A stretch of 64,000 nucleotides of DNA. Source: Pseudoruegeria sp. HB172150. Lineage in GTDB: Bacteria; Pseudomonadota; Alphaproteobacteria; Rhodobacterales; Rhodobacteraceae. Of the stretch, positions 1-8,802 are shown one piece after another. The stretch spans positions 124,001 to 188,000 of the forward strand of contig NZ_JAATNG010000006.1 in NCBI RefSeq assembly GCF_013184805.1. The letters are read 5' to 3'. The notes beneath the pieces were generated by a model. It saw only the letters and a program-made list of their open reading frames with translations. It was not told the DNA's origin and searched no databases. The position numbers and the translations under genes are program-made. The number at the start of each line of letters is the position of its first letter. Positions within the stretch are counted from its first letter, which is position 1.

Positions 1-1543
1 GGGCGAGACCGGCCTTGCCGATCCGGTGCAGTTCGCCGGCCATGCGGTTGACCCGCTTCGGGTCCTGCTGCGAGTCAACGGGCTGCATATCGAGATCGTC
101 GTCGACCCCTCCACGCCGGTCGGCGGGCAGGACCCTGCGGGGATATCCGACATCCACCTCGAATCCGCCGTCTCCGCCATCATGGACTGCGAGGATTCCG
201 TCGCCTGCGTCGATGGCGAGGACAAGGCGCTGGCCTATTACAACTGGCTTGGCCTGATGCGCGGCGATCTGACCGAGGAGGTGTCGAAAGGTGGCAAGAC
301 CTTCACCCGCGCCCTGAATCCCGACCGCCATTACGTGACGCCGGAAGGCGGCGCGCTGACCCTGAAGGGCCGGGCGCTGATGCTGGTGCGGAATGTCGGC
401 CACCTGATGACCAACCCGGCGATCCTCGATCCGAACGGCAAGGAAGTGCCCGAGGGCATCATGGACGCCGCGATCACCACGCTGATCGCGATGCACGACC
501 TCAACAAGACCAATGGCGAGCGGAACTCGGTGGCCGGGTCCATCTACGTCGTGAAGCCCAAGATGCACGGACCGGAAGAGGTCGCCTTCGCCGACGAGAT
601 ATTCTCGCGGGTCGAAGAGATGCTGGGCCTGCCGCAATACACGGTGAAGCTGGGGATCATGGACGAGGAACGGCGCACCTCCGTGAACCTCAAGGAATGC
701 ATCCGGGCGGCGAAGCACCGGGTGGCCTTCATAAACACCGGCTTCCTCGACCGTACCGGCGACGAGATCCACACCGCGATGGAATACGGCCCGATGATCC
801 GCAAGGGCGAGATGAAGAACGCGCCCTGGATCCTGTCCTACGAGGATCGCAACGTCGATATCGGGCTTGCCTGCGGACTGCAGGGCAAGGCGCAGATCGG
901 CAAGGGGATGTGGGCGATGCCTGACCTGATGGCTGACATGCTGAAAACCAAGATCGGACACCCCAAATCCGGCGCGAACTGCGCCTGGGTGCCGTCGCCC
1001 ACCGCCGCGACGCTCCACGCCACCCATTACCACCACGTCGACGTCTTCGCGCGTCAGGACGAGATCGCCGCCGGCGGCCCGCACGGGACGCTTTCTGACC
1101 TGCTGACAGTGCCGGTGCAGCGGGGCGAGAACCTGTCCGACGCCGACATCGCCGCCGAGATCGAGAACAACGCGCAGGGCATCCTCGGATACGTGGTGCG
1201 CTGGGTCGATCAGGGCGTCGGCTGCTCAAAGGTGCCGGATATCAACGATGTCGGCCTGATGGAGGACCGCGCGACCTGCCGGATCTCCAGCCAGGCGCTG
1301 GCCAACTGGCTGCATCACGGCGTGGTGACGCGCGCGCAGGTGATGGAGGCGCTGAAGAAAATGGCCAAGGTCGTCGACCGCCAGAACGAGGGCGACCCCG
1401 CCTACCGGCCGATGGCGCCGGGCTATGACGGCGTCGCGTTCCAGGCGGCCTGCGACCTTGTGTTCAAGGGCACGGACCAGCCCTCGGGCTATACCGAGCC
1501 GGTACTGCACGCGCGGCGGCTGCAGCTGAAGGCGCAGGGGTAA
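1..1543 (+). CDS. glcB: Malate synthase G, 3' part (5' end outside window)
   Basis: Condenses glyoxylate with acetyl-CoA to malate (glyoxylate bypass, glycolate use; cytosolic). The frame is open from base 2 and ends at TAA 1541-1543, giving the C-terminal 513 residues of a protein that is normally about 720 long, so roughly 200 N-terminal residues lie outside the window. Recognisable G-type signatures are the [13 protein letters not shown] stretch (bases about 187-225), MDEERRTS (about 659-682) and [15 protein letters not shown] (about 728-772), plus the usual C-terminal LHARR. The internal ATG at 26 is not a real start because similarity continues upstream of it. A GlcG-like gene follows on the same strand, as in many glycolate loci. 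Family assignment is secure. Confidence 0.96.
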   Translation, partial: GETGLADPVQFAGHAVDPLRVLLRVNGLHIEIVVDPSTPVGGQDPAGISDIHLESAVSAIMDCEDSVACVDGEDKALAYYNWLGLMRGDLTEEVSKGGKTFTRALNPDRHYVTPEGGALTLKGRALMLVRNVGHLMTNPAILDPNGKEVPEGIMDAAITTLIAMHDLNKTNGERNSVAGSIYVVKPKMHGPEEVAFADEIFSRVEEMLGLPQYTVKLGIMDEERRTSVNLKECIRAAKHRVAFINTGFLDRTGDEIHTAMEYGPMIRKGEMKNAPWILSYEDRNVDIGLACGLQGKAQIGKGMWAMPDLMADMLKTKIGHPKSGANCAWVPSPTAATLHATHYHHVDVFARQDEIAAGGPHGTLSDLLTVPVQRGENLSDADIAAEIENNAQGILGYVVRWVDQGVGCSKVPDINDVGLMEDRATCRISSQALANWLHHGVVTRAQVMEALKKMAKVVDRQNEGDPAYRPMAPGYDGVAFQAACDLVFKGTDQPSGYTEPVLHARRLQLKAQG

Positions 1544-1566
1544 GGGGTTTCTCCGGCGGAGAGGCC

Positions 1567-1585
1567 GGGGGGACGCTGTCCCCCC
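1567..1585 (+). terminator. GC-rich hairpin downstream of glcB
   Basis: Perfect stem GGGGGGAC / GTCCCCCC with a 3-nt loop, 24 bp after the glcB stop. It is followed by a C-rich stretch and then TATTTTCAACCAGAAGAAG. From general familiarity, this C-run plus TATTT..CCAGA.GAAG layout looks like an intergenic element common in Rhodobacterales, but I see only one copy here. It may terminate or stabilise the glcB message. No T-tract follows the stem directly. Confidence 0.5.
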
Positions 1586-1662
1586 AGACCCCCCTGGGAT
1601 ATTTTCAACCAGAAGAAGCAGGGGATCCGGAAAGGTCTCCGCAGGGACAGGAAAGGACGACG

Positions 1663-2091
1663 ATGGCAGACGTGACCCTGCGCAAGGCGCGCACGATCAT
1701 TCGCAAGACATTGGACAAGGGCCGCGAAATGGAGCTGAAGCCGCTCTCGGTCGTGGTGCTGGACGCTGGCGGCCACGTGCTTGCCTTCGAGCGCGAGGAC
1801 GGCGCGGCGCCCGGGCGCTTTGCGATCGCCCACGGCAAGGCCTATGGCGCGGTGATGCTGGGCATGGCCGGCAAGGCGCAAATGGCGCGGGCCGAAAGCC
1901 AGGCCTATTTCATGGCGGCGGTGAACGGCGTCTACGGCGGCGCGGTGGTGCCGGTGCCGGGCGGCATCCTGCTGCGCGACAAGCGCGGCGCGGTCGTCGG
2001 CGCGGTCGGCGTGACCGGCGATACCAGCGACAACGATGCAGAGGCGGGGCTGGCCGGGGTCGCGGCGGCGGGGCTGGACGGCGAGGCATAG
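1663..2091 (+). CDS. GlcG/HbpS-family (DUF336) protein
   Basis: A 142-residue protein with the layout of the GlcG/HbpS fold: an N-terminal helix (MADVTLRKARTIIRKTL), a VVVLDAGGHVLAFER strand-turn, and a glycine-rich C-terminal half with VPGGILLRD and VGAVGVTGDT. Members include the GlcG protein of glycolate operons and the haem-binding HbpS of Streptomyces. No enzyme activity is established for most of them. It lies 119 bp after malate synthase on the same strand, consistent with a role near glycolate/glyoxylate metabolism (inference). The ATG at 1663 follows an AGGAAAGGACG ribosome site. No signal peptide is visible. Confidence 0.85.
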   Translation: MADVTLRKARTIIRKTLDKGREMELKPLSVVVLDAGGHVLAFEREDGAAPGRFAIAHGKAYGAVMLGMAGKAQMARAESQAYFMAAVNGVYGGAVVPVPGGILLRDKRGAVVGAVGVTGDTSDNDAEAGLAGVAAAGLDGEA

Positions 2092-2232
2092 GGCGTTTCG
2101 CCCCGCAGCTGCCCGTTTCCTGCGCATTCGACAGCCTTCTGCACGGCTGCACAGGCGGCTGTGCAAAGGCGGCCCTGTTCACATCTGTTTGATCCGCTTA
2201 TATTCTGCATCGAACAGAAAGAGGTTTCGAGC

Positions 2233-3009
2233 ATGGCACGCCCCCTCGTCGGCATCATCGGCAATCAGCACATGATCTCCGATACCTACCGGGTGCATGC
2301 GGGCGGGTACCACAACTCCGCCGCGGTATCGAAGGTGGCGGATTGCGTGCCGGTGATCATCCCGACCGATCCGGACCTGATGAACGTCGACGACCTGCTC
2401 GACCATTTCGACGGCTTCGTCTTTACCGGCGGCCGCGCCAACGTCCACCCGGTCGAATACGGCCAGGAGGCGACCGAGGCGCACGGCACCTTCGACCGGG
2501 AACGCGACCGCATCACGCTGCCGCTGATCCGGGCGCTGACTGAACGCGGCCAGCCTTATATCGGCATCTGCCGCGGGTTTCAGGAGGTGGCGGTGGCCTA
2601 TGGCTCCACCCTGCACCCGGAAATCCGCGAGCTGCCGGGGCGGTTCAACCACCGCATGCCTAAGGATGGCACGCAGGAAGAGATATTCGAACTGCGCCAA
2701 TGCGTGACCTTTGCCGAGGGCGGTGTGTTCCACCACCTGATGGGCGACCGCCAGGTGATGACCAACACGCTGCATGGCCAGGGCGTCGACGTGGCCGGCG
2801 AGCGGATCGTCGTCGACGGGCTTGCCGATGACGGCACGCCCGAGGCGCTGTATGTCAAGAACGCGCCCGGCTTTACCCTGTCGGTACAGTGGCACCCGGA
2901 ATTCAATGCCGAGAATGACCCGGTGTCGACCAGGCTGTTCCATGCCTTCGGCGACGCGGTGCGCGACTGGGTCGCGCGCGGCAGCCGTCCGAAGCTGAAG
3001 AGCGCTTGA
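2233..3009 (+). CDS. Class I glutamine amidotransferase, gamma-glutamyl-GABA hydrolase type (peptidase C26)
   Basis: A 258-residue cytosolic hydrolase of the PuuD type, which releases GABA or glutamate from gamma-glutamyl amides in putrescine catabolism. Seen: FTGGRANVHPVEYG (about 65-78), nucleophile elbow GICRGFQE with Cys113, and QWHPEF near the C-terminus supplying the His-Glu pair. An in-frame ATG at 2161 exists, but ATG 2233 is preferred: it has an AAAGAGG site and begins with the family-typical RPLVGIIGNQ. Upstream, TTCACA (2178) - 17 bp - TATTCT (2201) is a possible but weak promoter. No other putrescine-pathway gene is adjacent, so the exact substrate is uncertain. Confidence 0.88.
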   Translation: MARPLVGIIGNQHMISDTYRVHAGGYHNSAAVSKVADCVPVIIPTDPDLMNVDDLLDHFDGFVFTGGRANVHPVEYGQEATEAHGTFDRERDRITLPLIRALTERGQPYIGICRGFQEVAVAYGSTLHPEIRELPGRFNHRMPKDGTQEEIFELRQCVTFAEGGVFHHLMGDRQVMTNTLHGQGVDVAGERIVVDGLADDGTPEALYVKNAPGFTLSVQWHPEFNAENDPVSTRLFHAFGDAVRDWVARGSRPKLKSA

Positions 3010-3078
3010 ACCGAATTCCCTCCCCGTACGACCCAGAATAGGGTTCGCCCTGCAAGGAACGATACCGGGGAGGGACCC

Positions 3079-4242
3079 TTGACGCGCTACGATCTCAGGT
3101 TTGCCGGGCTGATCGCCCTCGTCACCATCGCCGTCGGCCTGGCGATCGGCTTTGCCGTCGGCTGGATGACGCGGCCGGACGCGCCGGTCGAGGCTGGCGT
3201 CCGGTCGGCGGAGTCTGCGACCCATTCCTCCAGCGCAGGCGAGCAGGCGGACGGTATTCCCGGCTATCAGGACGTTTACGTCAACGATTACGCGGACCTT
3301 CTGGACCCGGCGGCGGAGGAAGAGATCCGCGGCGAGATGATCGGCCTCTACGACCGGACCGGGGTAGAGATGACGGTGCTGACCATCGACAGCCTTGGCA
3401 CCTACGGCTGGCAGGGCTCGCTCGAAAGCTTCGCCACGGCGCTGTTCAACGACTGGGGCATCGGCAACGCTGAATCCAATGACGGTGTGCTGGTGCTGGT
3501 CTCCGAAGGCGACCGGCGCATGCGGATCGAGATCGGCGCCGGCTATGCGTCGTCCTGGGACGACCGCATGCAGCGGGTGATCGACGACGGGTTCCTGCCG
3601 GATTTCCGCGAGGAGAATTATCAGGCGGGGATCCTGAACGGGGTCGAGGAGACGATCTATGAACTGACCGGTCTCTACCCCGGCGAAGAGGACAGCGGCA
3701 CTCTGGAGCGCGGCTTCAACCGCATCGCCCGGGTGCTGACCGATGTCTGGGTCGGGCTGGTGGCGCTGGCCGCCGGAGCGGCCGGAGCCCTGTTCCTTGC
3801 GGTGCGGCGGCACCTCCGCAACCGGCCACGTCGCTGCGCGCAATGCGATACATGGATGCAGCGGGCGGGCGAGCAGGCCGATGACGCGCATCTCGACGGC
3901 GGTCAGCAGCTGGAGGAATTCCTGAAATCGGTGGACTACGACGTTTGGTACTGCCCGTCCTGCGGGTCGATGGAGATCAAGCGCTATCCGGCGATCTTCT
4001 CCAGCCTCAGTGCCTGTCCGGCCTGCAGCTATCGCACGCTGCGGAGCACGACCGAGATCCTCGAACACGCGACGACCAGCAGCACCGGGCGCAAGCGCGT
4101 GACCTATGACTGCGAGAATTGCGGCCACCACGACACCGAGATCCGGACGATCCCGAAGAAATCGGAAAGTTCCTCCGGCTCCAGCCGGTCGTCCTTCGGT
4201 GGCGGTTCGTCCTCTGGCGGCGGCGCCAGCGGCAGCTGGTAG
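3079..4242 (+). CDS. TPM-domain (YgcG/Psb32-like) membrane protein with zinc-ribbon-like C-terminus
   Basis: A 387-residue protein starting at TTG 3079 behind a GGGGAGGGA site. Residues 8-30 form a signal anchor. Residues about 62-200 are a TPM domain, with YVNDYADLLD, an FNDWGIGN motif and a GDRRMRIEIGAGY motif. A second transmembrane helix lies at about 220-243. It is followed by four CxxC pairs (CAQC, CPSC, CPAC, CENC) that look like zinc ribbons. The extreme C-terminus is the Ser/Gly-rich FGGGSSSGGGASGSW tail typical of YgcG-like proteins. The biochemical role is unsettled; TPM domains have been linked to phosphatase activity and photosystem repair in plants. Its stop lies 1 bp from the convergent kynureninase stop. 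Confidence 0.85.
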   Translation: MTRYDLRFAGLIALVTIAVGLAIGFAVGWMTRPDAPVEAGVRSAESATHSSSAGEQADGIPGYQDVYVNDYADLLDPAAEEEIRGEMIGLYDRTGVEMTVLTIDSLGTYGWQGSLESFATALFNDWGIGNAESNDGVLVLVSEGDRRMRIEIGAGYASSWDDRMQRVIDDGFLPDFREENYQAGILNGVEETIYELTGLYPGEEDSGTLERGFNRIARVLTDVWVGLVALAAGAAGALFLAVRRHLRNRPRRCAQCDTWMQRAGEQADDAHLDGGQQLEEFLKSVDYDVWYCPSCGSMEIKRYPAIFSSLSACPACSYRTLRSTTEILEHATTSSTGRKRVTYDCENCGHHDTEIRTIPKKSESSSGSSRSSFGGGSSSGGGASGSW

Positions 4243-4243
4243 T

Positions 4244-5434
4244 TCAGGTCACGGCGGCGCGGGCGCGGTATTCGGGGCGGTCCCAGAGACCTTTTTCGAG
4301 GATCTCCCTCAGGATCACGACCGCCCGGCGGATGTCCTCTGCACCGAGGTAAAGCGGCGTGATGCCGAAGCGCAGGATATCCGGGGCCCGGAAATCGCCG
4401 ATCACGCCGCGCGCGATCAGCGCCTGCATGATTGCGTAGCCCTCGGGGTGGCGGAACCCGACCTGGCTGCCGCGCAGCGCCGGATCGCGCGGGCTGGCCA
4501 GTGTCAGGGCAGGGCAGTTCGCCTCCACCTCGGCGATGAACAGCTCCGACAGCTCGACGGAACGCGCGCGCAGCGCGACCATGTCCACACCGTCCCAGAT
4601 GTCCAGCGCGGCATCGAGCGCCGCCATCTGCAGCACCGGCGGCGTGCCGATGCGCATCCGCTCGATCCCGGCGCCGGGGCGGTAATCGGGATCGAAGGCA
4701 AACGGCGCCTCGTGGCCAAGCCATCCCGAAAGCAGCGGCGCGATCTGCTGATGCTCGGGCGCCACGTAAACGAACGCCGGCGCGCCGGGGCCGCCGTTGA
4801 GGTACTTGTATGTGCAGCCGGCGGCGAAATCGGCCCTCGCCGCGGTCACGTCGACGGGCAGCGCGCCGGCGGAATGCGCAAGGTCCCAGAGTGTGAGCGC
4901 GTGGACGGCATGCGCCTTGCGGGTCAGCGCGGCCATGTCGTGGCGCCGCCCGGTGCGGTAATCCACCTCCGTCAGCATCAGGACGGCGACGGTCTCGTCG
5001 ATATGGTCGGCCACGTGTTCCGGCGCGACGGTCCGCAGCTCGTAGCCGGGGCCGAGGGCGGCGAGCAGCCCCTGCGCCACGTAAAGATCGGTCGGGAAAT
5101 TGCCGTTGTCCGACAGGACCACGCGCCGGCCGGGCCGGAGCGTCAGCGCCGCGTGCAGGGCCTGCACCACCTTGAGCGACAGGGTATCGCCGACCATGAC
5201 CGTGCCCGGGGCCGCCCCGATCAGCCGCCCGATACGGTCGCCCAGCCGTCTCGGCTGTTCCATCCATCCGGCGCGGTTCCAAGCGGTGATCAGCATCCCG
5301 CCCCATTCGTCCTTCACCGCCTGCGCCACCCGGTCGGCGGCGGCGCGGGGCAGGGGGCCCAGCGAGTTGCCGTCGAGGTAGATCACCCCCTCGGGAAGGT
5401 CGAACAGCGCGCGCGTGGCGGTGAAATCGGTCAT
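4244..5434 (-). CDS. kynU: Kynureninase
   Basis: A 396-residue PLP enzyme that cleaves kynurenine (or 3-hydroxykynurenine) to anthranilate (or 3-hydroxyanthranilate) and alanine, in tryptophan catabolism. Fold-type I features: YLDGNSLGPLP at the N-terminus, FPTDLY (about 113-118), the PLP-pairing Asp in LWDLAHSAGALP (Asp184), and TYKYLNGGPG with Schiff-base Lys210. Length matches the family. The ATG overlaps the stop of the upstream MmcQ-like gene by 4 bp (ATGA), so translation is coupled in an SDR - MmcQ - kynU operon. No tryptophan dioxygenase or formamidase is in the window. Confidence 0.96.
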   Translation of the reverse strand: MTDFTATRALFDLPEGVIYLDGNSLGPLPRAAADRVAQAVKDEWGGMLITAWNRAGWMEQPRRLGDRIGRLIGAAPGTVMVGDTLSLKVVQALHAALTLRPGRRVVLSDNGNFPTDLYVAQGLLAALGPGYELRTVAPEHVADHIDETVAVLMLTEVDYRTGRRHDMAALTRKAHAVHALTLWDLAHSAGALPVDVTAARADFAAGCTYKYLNGGPGAPAFVYVAPEHQQIAPLLSGWLGHEAPFAFDPDYRPGAGIERMRIGTPPVLQMAALDAALDIWDGVDMVALRARSVELSELFIAEVEANCPALTLASPRDPALRGSQVGFRHPEGYAIMQALIARGVIGDFRAPDILRFGITPLYLGAEDIRRAVVILREILEKGLWDRPEYRARAAVT

Positions 5435-5796
5435 TCCGGCAACTCTATTCCCAGCTCTTTACGCTTCTTCCGCGACAGGCCCTCCGCGACCATGCGGTAG
5501 GAGGCGTGGATATGCTCCCGCAATTCGCCATCCGGAAGCCCCGGCGCGGCGTAATGCTGCAGCCATTTCATGCCGCGCGAGGCCAGGTAGGGGGCGGGGC
5601 GGATGCCGGGCGCGTCCTTCAGCACTTCAAAGGCGATATCGCCCGCCTTGAAGGTGAAAGCGTCGCGCCCGTCGTTCCAGCCGCAGATCGCAAAGACCTT
5701 GCCGCCGACCTTCCAGACATCGGCATTGCCCCATTGTACCACATGATCGGTCGCGGCGAGACCGCCGCAGAACGCGTTGAACTCGTCGCGGGTCAC
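5431..5796 (-). CDS. MmcQ/YjbR family protein
   Basis: A 121-residue protein of the MmcQ/YjbR (CyaY-like fold) family, often annotated DNA-binding without clear evidence. Seen: N-terminal TRDEFNAFCGGL, the VVQWGNADVWKVGGKVFA strand pair, YLASRGMKWLQHYA, and a basic C-terminal LSRKKRKELG. Start is GTG at 5796, directly abutting the SDR stop with zero spacing. The 3' end overlaps the kynU start. The position implies co-expression with tryptophan catabolism, but no role is assigned. Confidence 0.88.
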   Translation of the reverse strand: MTRDEFNAFCGGLAATDHVVQWGNADVWKVGGKVFAICGWNDGRDAFTFKAGDIAFEVLKDAPGIRPAPYLASRGMKWLQHYAAPGLPDGELREHIHASYRMVAEGLSRKKRKELGIELPE

Positions 5797-6555
5797 TCAG
5801 ACCTCGCCGCCTGCAATTGCGATGGCCTGGCCGTTGACGCTGCCAGAGGCCGGGTCGCACAGCCAGACAGCCGCGCCCGCTACCTCCTCCACGCCGATCA
5901 GGCGTTTGTGGGGGTTGGCGTTCACCATGATATCCATCGCCTCCGCCTCGGTCACCTTGGCGCGCTTCATGATCGACTGGACGTTGTAGTCGACGATGTC
6001 GGTGTCGACATAGCCCGGGCAGAGCGCGTTGAAGGTGATGCCGCGCCCGATGTAATCGGCGCTCAGGCCGCGGATCAGGCCGATCATGCCATGCTTGCTG
6101 GCCGTGTAGGCCGGCGCGCCCTTGAGGCCCTTCAGCCCGGCGATGGACGAAACCGCGATGACCCGCCCGTAATCCAGCTGCGACATGGTCTTAAGCGCCT
6201 CGCGGATCGTCAGGAAGGCGCCGTCGAGATTGGTGGTCAGGATTTTCCGCCAGAACTCCAGATCGGTCTTCAGGATCGAGCGGCCCTCGGCGACGCCCGC
6301 ATTGGCGACATGGATGGCGACGGGGCCGTGCGCCTCCACCGCCTGTGCAAAGCCTCCGGTCACGGCGGCTTCGTCGGTCACGTCCATCTCCAGCGCGTGG
6401 AGCCGGGGGTTGCCCGCCGCCGCGTCCTGCAGCCGGTCTAGCCTGCGGCCGGTGATCGTCACCTCCGCCCCGGCTTCCGCCAGCGCTGCCGCAATGCCCA
6501 GCCCGATGCCGGTCCCGCCGCCGGTGACCAGCGCGTGCCTGCCTGCAAGTTTCAT
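5797..6555 (-). CDS. Short-chain dehydrogenase/reductase (3-hydroxyacyl/3-hydroxybutyrate dehydrogenase-like)
   Basis: A 252-residue classical SDR. Seen: nucleotide motif TGGGTGIGLG (11-20), NAG at 85-87, catalytic Ser137, Tyr150 and Lys154 in YTASKHG, and a C-terminal PASGSVNGQAIAIAGGEV. A strong AAAGGAGGA site precedes ATG 6555. It is the first gene of the coupled SDR - MmcQ - kynU operon. SDRs in such loci often act on CoA-linked intermediates of anthranilate or ring-cleavage routes. That is inference here, and the sequence would also fit 3-hydroxybutyrate dehydrogenase. Confidence 0.85.
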   Translation of the reverse strand: MKLAGRHALVTGGGTGIGLGIAAALAEAGAEVTITGRRLDRLQDAAAGNPRLHALEMDVTDEAAVTGGFAQAVEAHGPVAIHVANAGVAEGRSILKTDLEFWRKILTTNLDGAFLTIREALKTMSQLDYGRVIAVSSIAGLKGLKGAPAYTASKHGMIGLIRGLSADYIGRGITFNALCPGYVDTDIVDYNVQSIMKRAKVTEAEAMDIMVNANPHKRLIGVEEVAGAAVWLCDPASGSVNGQAIAIAGGEV

Positions 6556-6646
6556 GGGGGTCCTCCTTTGCCGGTCACTCTATCCCCCGCACCCTGCGGC
6601 GCAAGAGTGGCTTGGCGGCGGATCGCGGCCCGGCTAGCGTTGCTCC

Positions 6647-7090
6647 ATGAGATGGATCGACATGCCCCCTGTCTGGCTGATCGCCGCGCTGGCCGCCGCC
6701 TGGGCGCTGGGCCGCCTCGTGCCGGTCCCGGCCTTCGGCGCATGGGCGGCGATCGCCGGGCCGGTCATCGCGATCCTCGGTGCGGTCCTTCTCTTCGCCG
6801 CAGCCTGGCAATTTCGCCGCGCCAAGACCTCGATCATTCCCGGTGACCATCCCAACGCGCTGATTTCCTCCGGCGTTTACCGGTGGTCGCGCAATCCGAT
6901 CTATCTCGCCGACGCGATGATCCTCGCCGGTGCCATCCTCTACTGGCGGGCGATCCTGCCCCTGATCCTGCTGCCGCTCTTCGTCTGGATCATCCGGACC
7001 CGCTTCATCCTGCCCGAGGAAGCACGGGTCGGCGCCGCTTTCCCTCAGGCCTACGCGGCCTACATGGCCCGCACCCGCCGCTGGATCTGA
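6647..7090 (+). CDS. Isoprenylcysteine carboxyl methyltransferase-family membrane protein
   Basis: A 147-residue integral membrane protein with about four hydrophobic segments (residues 9-24, 32-55, 85-98, 101-121). It carries the SAM-dependent ICMT/PEMT signature: HPNALISSGVYRWSRNPIYLAD (about 68-89), followed by the C-terminal RFILPEEARVGAAF Glu-containing motif. Bacterial relatives methylate unknown lipid or protein substrates. It stands alone, divergent from the SDR operon with 91 bp between the two starts, and 124 bp before pntA. Confidence 0.85.
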   Translation: MRWIDMPPVWLIAALAAAWALGRLVPVPAFGAWAAIAGPVIAILGAVLLFAAAWQFRRAKTSIIPGDHPNALISSGVYRWSRNPIYLADAMILAGAILYWRAILPLILLPLFVWIIRTRFILPEEARVGAAFPQAYAAYMARTRRWI

Positions 7091-7214
7091 AATCGCCCAT
7101 GCGAAACTTTCTTCTGCGCCGCCGATGGCTTGTGAACTTACCTTGCGCAAGATATCTCTCGGCAGCGAGCGGTCCGTCAGCCGGCCGGAAATGTCTGCGA
7201 CAAGGGAGTGACTG

Positions 7215-8789
7215 GTGAAAATCGGGACACCGAAAGAGATTTACGAGGGCGAGGCGCGCGTTGCGATGACGCCGGAGAGCGCGGCGCAGCTGCAAAAACT
7301 GGGCTACGACTGTGCGATCGAGGCCGGGGCGGGAGAGGCCGCCGGGTTCCCGGATGCGGCCTACAAGGCGGCCGGTGTCGAGATCATCAAGAGCGCCGCG
7401 GCGCTTTACAAGGCGGTCGACATCGTCGCCAAGGTGCGCCCGCCCAGCGACACCGAGATCAAGCGGCTGAACAAGGGTCAGACGCTGATTTCCTTCTTCT
7501 ACCCCGGCGCCAACGAGGCGCTGATGGAGCTGGCGAAGACCCGCGGCGCGAACGTGATCGCGATGGACATGGTGCCGCGGATCAGCCGCGCCCAGAAGAT
7601 GGACGCGCTGTCCTCGATGGCGAACATCGCCGGCTACCGCGCGGTGATCGAGGCGGGCAACAATTTCGGCCGTTTCTTCACCGGGCAGGTGACCGCGGCG
7701 GGCAAGGTCCCGCCCGCCAAGGTACTGGTCGTCGGCGCCGGCGTCGCCGGGCTTGCCGCCATCGGCACCGCGACCTCGCTGGGCGCGATCACCTACGCCT
7801 TCGACGTGCGCCCCGAAGTGTCCGAGCAGATCGAGTCGATGGGCGCCGAGTTCGTCTTCCTCGATTTCGTGGAATCGTCGCAGGACAGCTCATCGACCGG
7901 CGGCTATGCCGCGCCGTCCTCGCCGGAGTTCCGCGAGAAGCAGCTTGAGAAGTTCCGCGAGCTGGCCCCCGACATGGACATCGTCATCACCACGGCGCTG
8001 ATCCCGAACCGGGACGCGCCGGTGCTGTGGACGAAGGACATGGTCGAGGCGATGAAGCCCGGCTCCGTCATCGTCGACCTTGCCGCCGAGCGCGGCGGCA
8101 ACTGCGAACTGACCGTGCCCGACCAGAAGATCGTGACCGACAATGGCGTCACGGTCATCGGCTACACCGATTTCCCCAGCCGCATGGCGACGCAGGCCTC
8201 GACGCTCTACGCCTCGAACGTCCGCCACATGATGACCGACCTAACGCCCGAGAAGGACGGCCATGTCGTGCACAACATGGAGGACGACGTGATCCGCGGC
8301 GCGACCGTCACCCATGACGGCGAGATTACCTTCCCGCCACCGCCGCCCAAGGTCGCGGCGATCGCCGCCGCGCCGAAGAAGGAGCCGGTGAAGGAACTGA
8401 CCCCTGCCGAGAAGCGAGAGCAGGAGCTTCTGGCCTTCAGGGAAGCGACACGGCGCCAGGTGACCTATCTGGGCATCGGCGCGGTGGTGCTGTTCCTGAT
8501 CGGCGCCTGGGCACCGGAAAGCTTCATGAGCCATTTCATCGTCTTCGTGCTGGCCTGTTTCATCGGCTTCCAGGTGATCTGGAACGTCAGCCACGCGCTG
8601 CACACGCCGCTGATGGCGATCACCAACGCGATCTCGGGCATCATCATCGTCGGTGCCCTGCTGCAGATCGGCGCAGCCAGCTGGCTGGTGGTGCTACTGT
8701 CCTTTGTCGCGGTGCTGATCGCCTCGATCAACATCGTCGGCGGCTTCCTGGTCACCCGCCGGATGCTCGCCATGTTCCAGAAGTCGTAA
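7215..8789 (+). CDS. pntA: NAD(P) transhydrogenase subunit alpha
   Basis: The 524-residue alpha subunit of the proton-translocating transhydrogenase, which makes NADPH from NADH at the expense of the proton gradient. Residues 1-370 are the NAD(H)-binding domain I (start [19 protein letters not shown]; Rossmann loop [13 protein letters not shown] at about 174-186). A Pro-rich/charged linker (about 372-400) precedes three to four membrane helices (about 418-520). Start is GTG 7215 behind AAGGGAG. It is fused-alpha like the E. coli protein rather than split into PntAA/PntAB. pntB follows 13 bp later. A possible promoter is TTGTGA (7130) - 17 bp - TATCTC (7153). Confidence 0.97.
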   Translation: MKIGTPKEIYEGEARVAMTPESAAQLQKLGYDCAIEAGAGEAAGFPDAAYKAAGVEIIKSAAALYKAVDIVAKVRPPSDTEIKRLNKGQTLISFFYPGANEALMELAKTRGANVIAMDMVPRISRAQKMDALSSMANIAGYRAVIEAGNNFGRFFTGQVTAAGKVPPAKVLVVGAGVAGLAAIGTATSLGAITYAFDVRPEVSEQIESMGAEFVFLDFVESSQDSSSTGGYAAPSSPEFREKQLEKFRELAPDMDIVITTALIPNRDAPVLWTKDMVEAMKPGSVIVDLAAERGGNCELTVPDQKIVTDNGVTVIGYTDFPSRMATQASTLYASNVRHMMTDLTPEKDGHVVHNMEDDVIRGATVTHDGEITFPPPPPKVAAIAAAPKKEPVKELTPAEKREQELLAFREATRRQVTYLGIGAVVLFLIGAWAPESFMSHFIVFVLACFIGFQVIWNVSHALHTPLMAITNAISGIIIVGALLQIGAASWLVVLLSFVAVLIASINIVGGFLVTRRMLAMFQKS

Positions 8790-8802
8790 GGGGGTAGGGA
8801 TC

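Noticed and set aside
2179-4131. Open frame of 650 codons on the minus strand, opposite the amidotransferase and TPM genes
   Set aside because: Shadow of two real genes with clear motifs; composition is that of a reverse-frame artefact.
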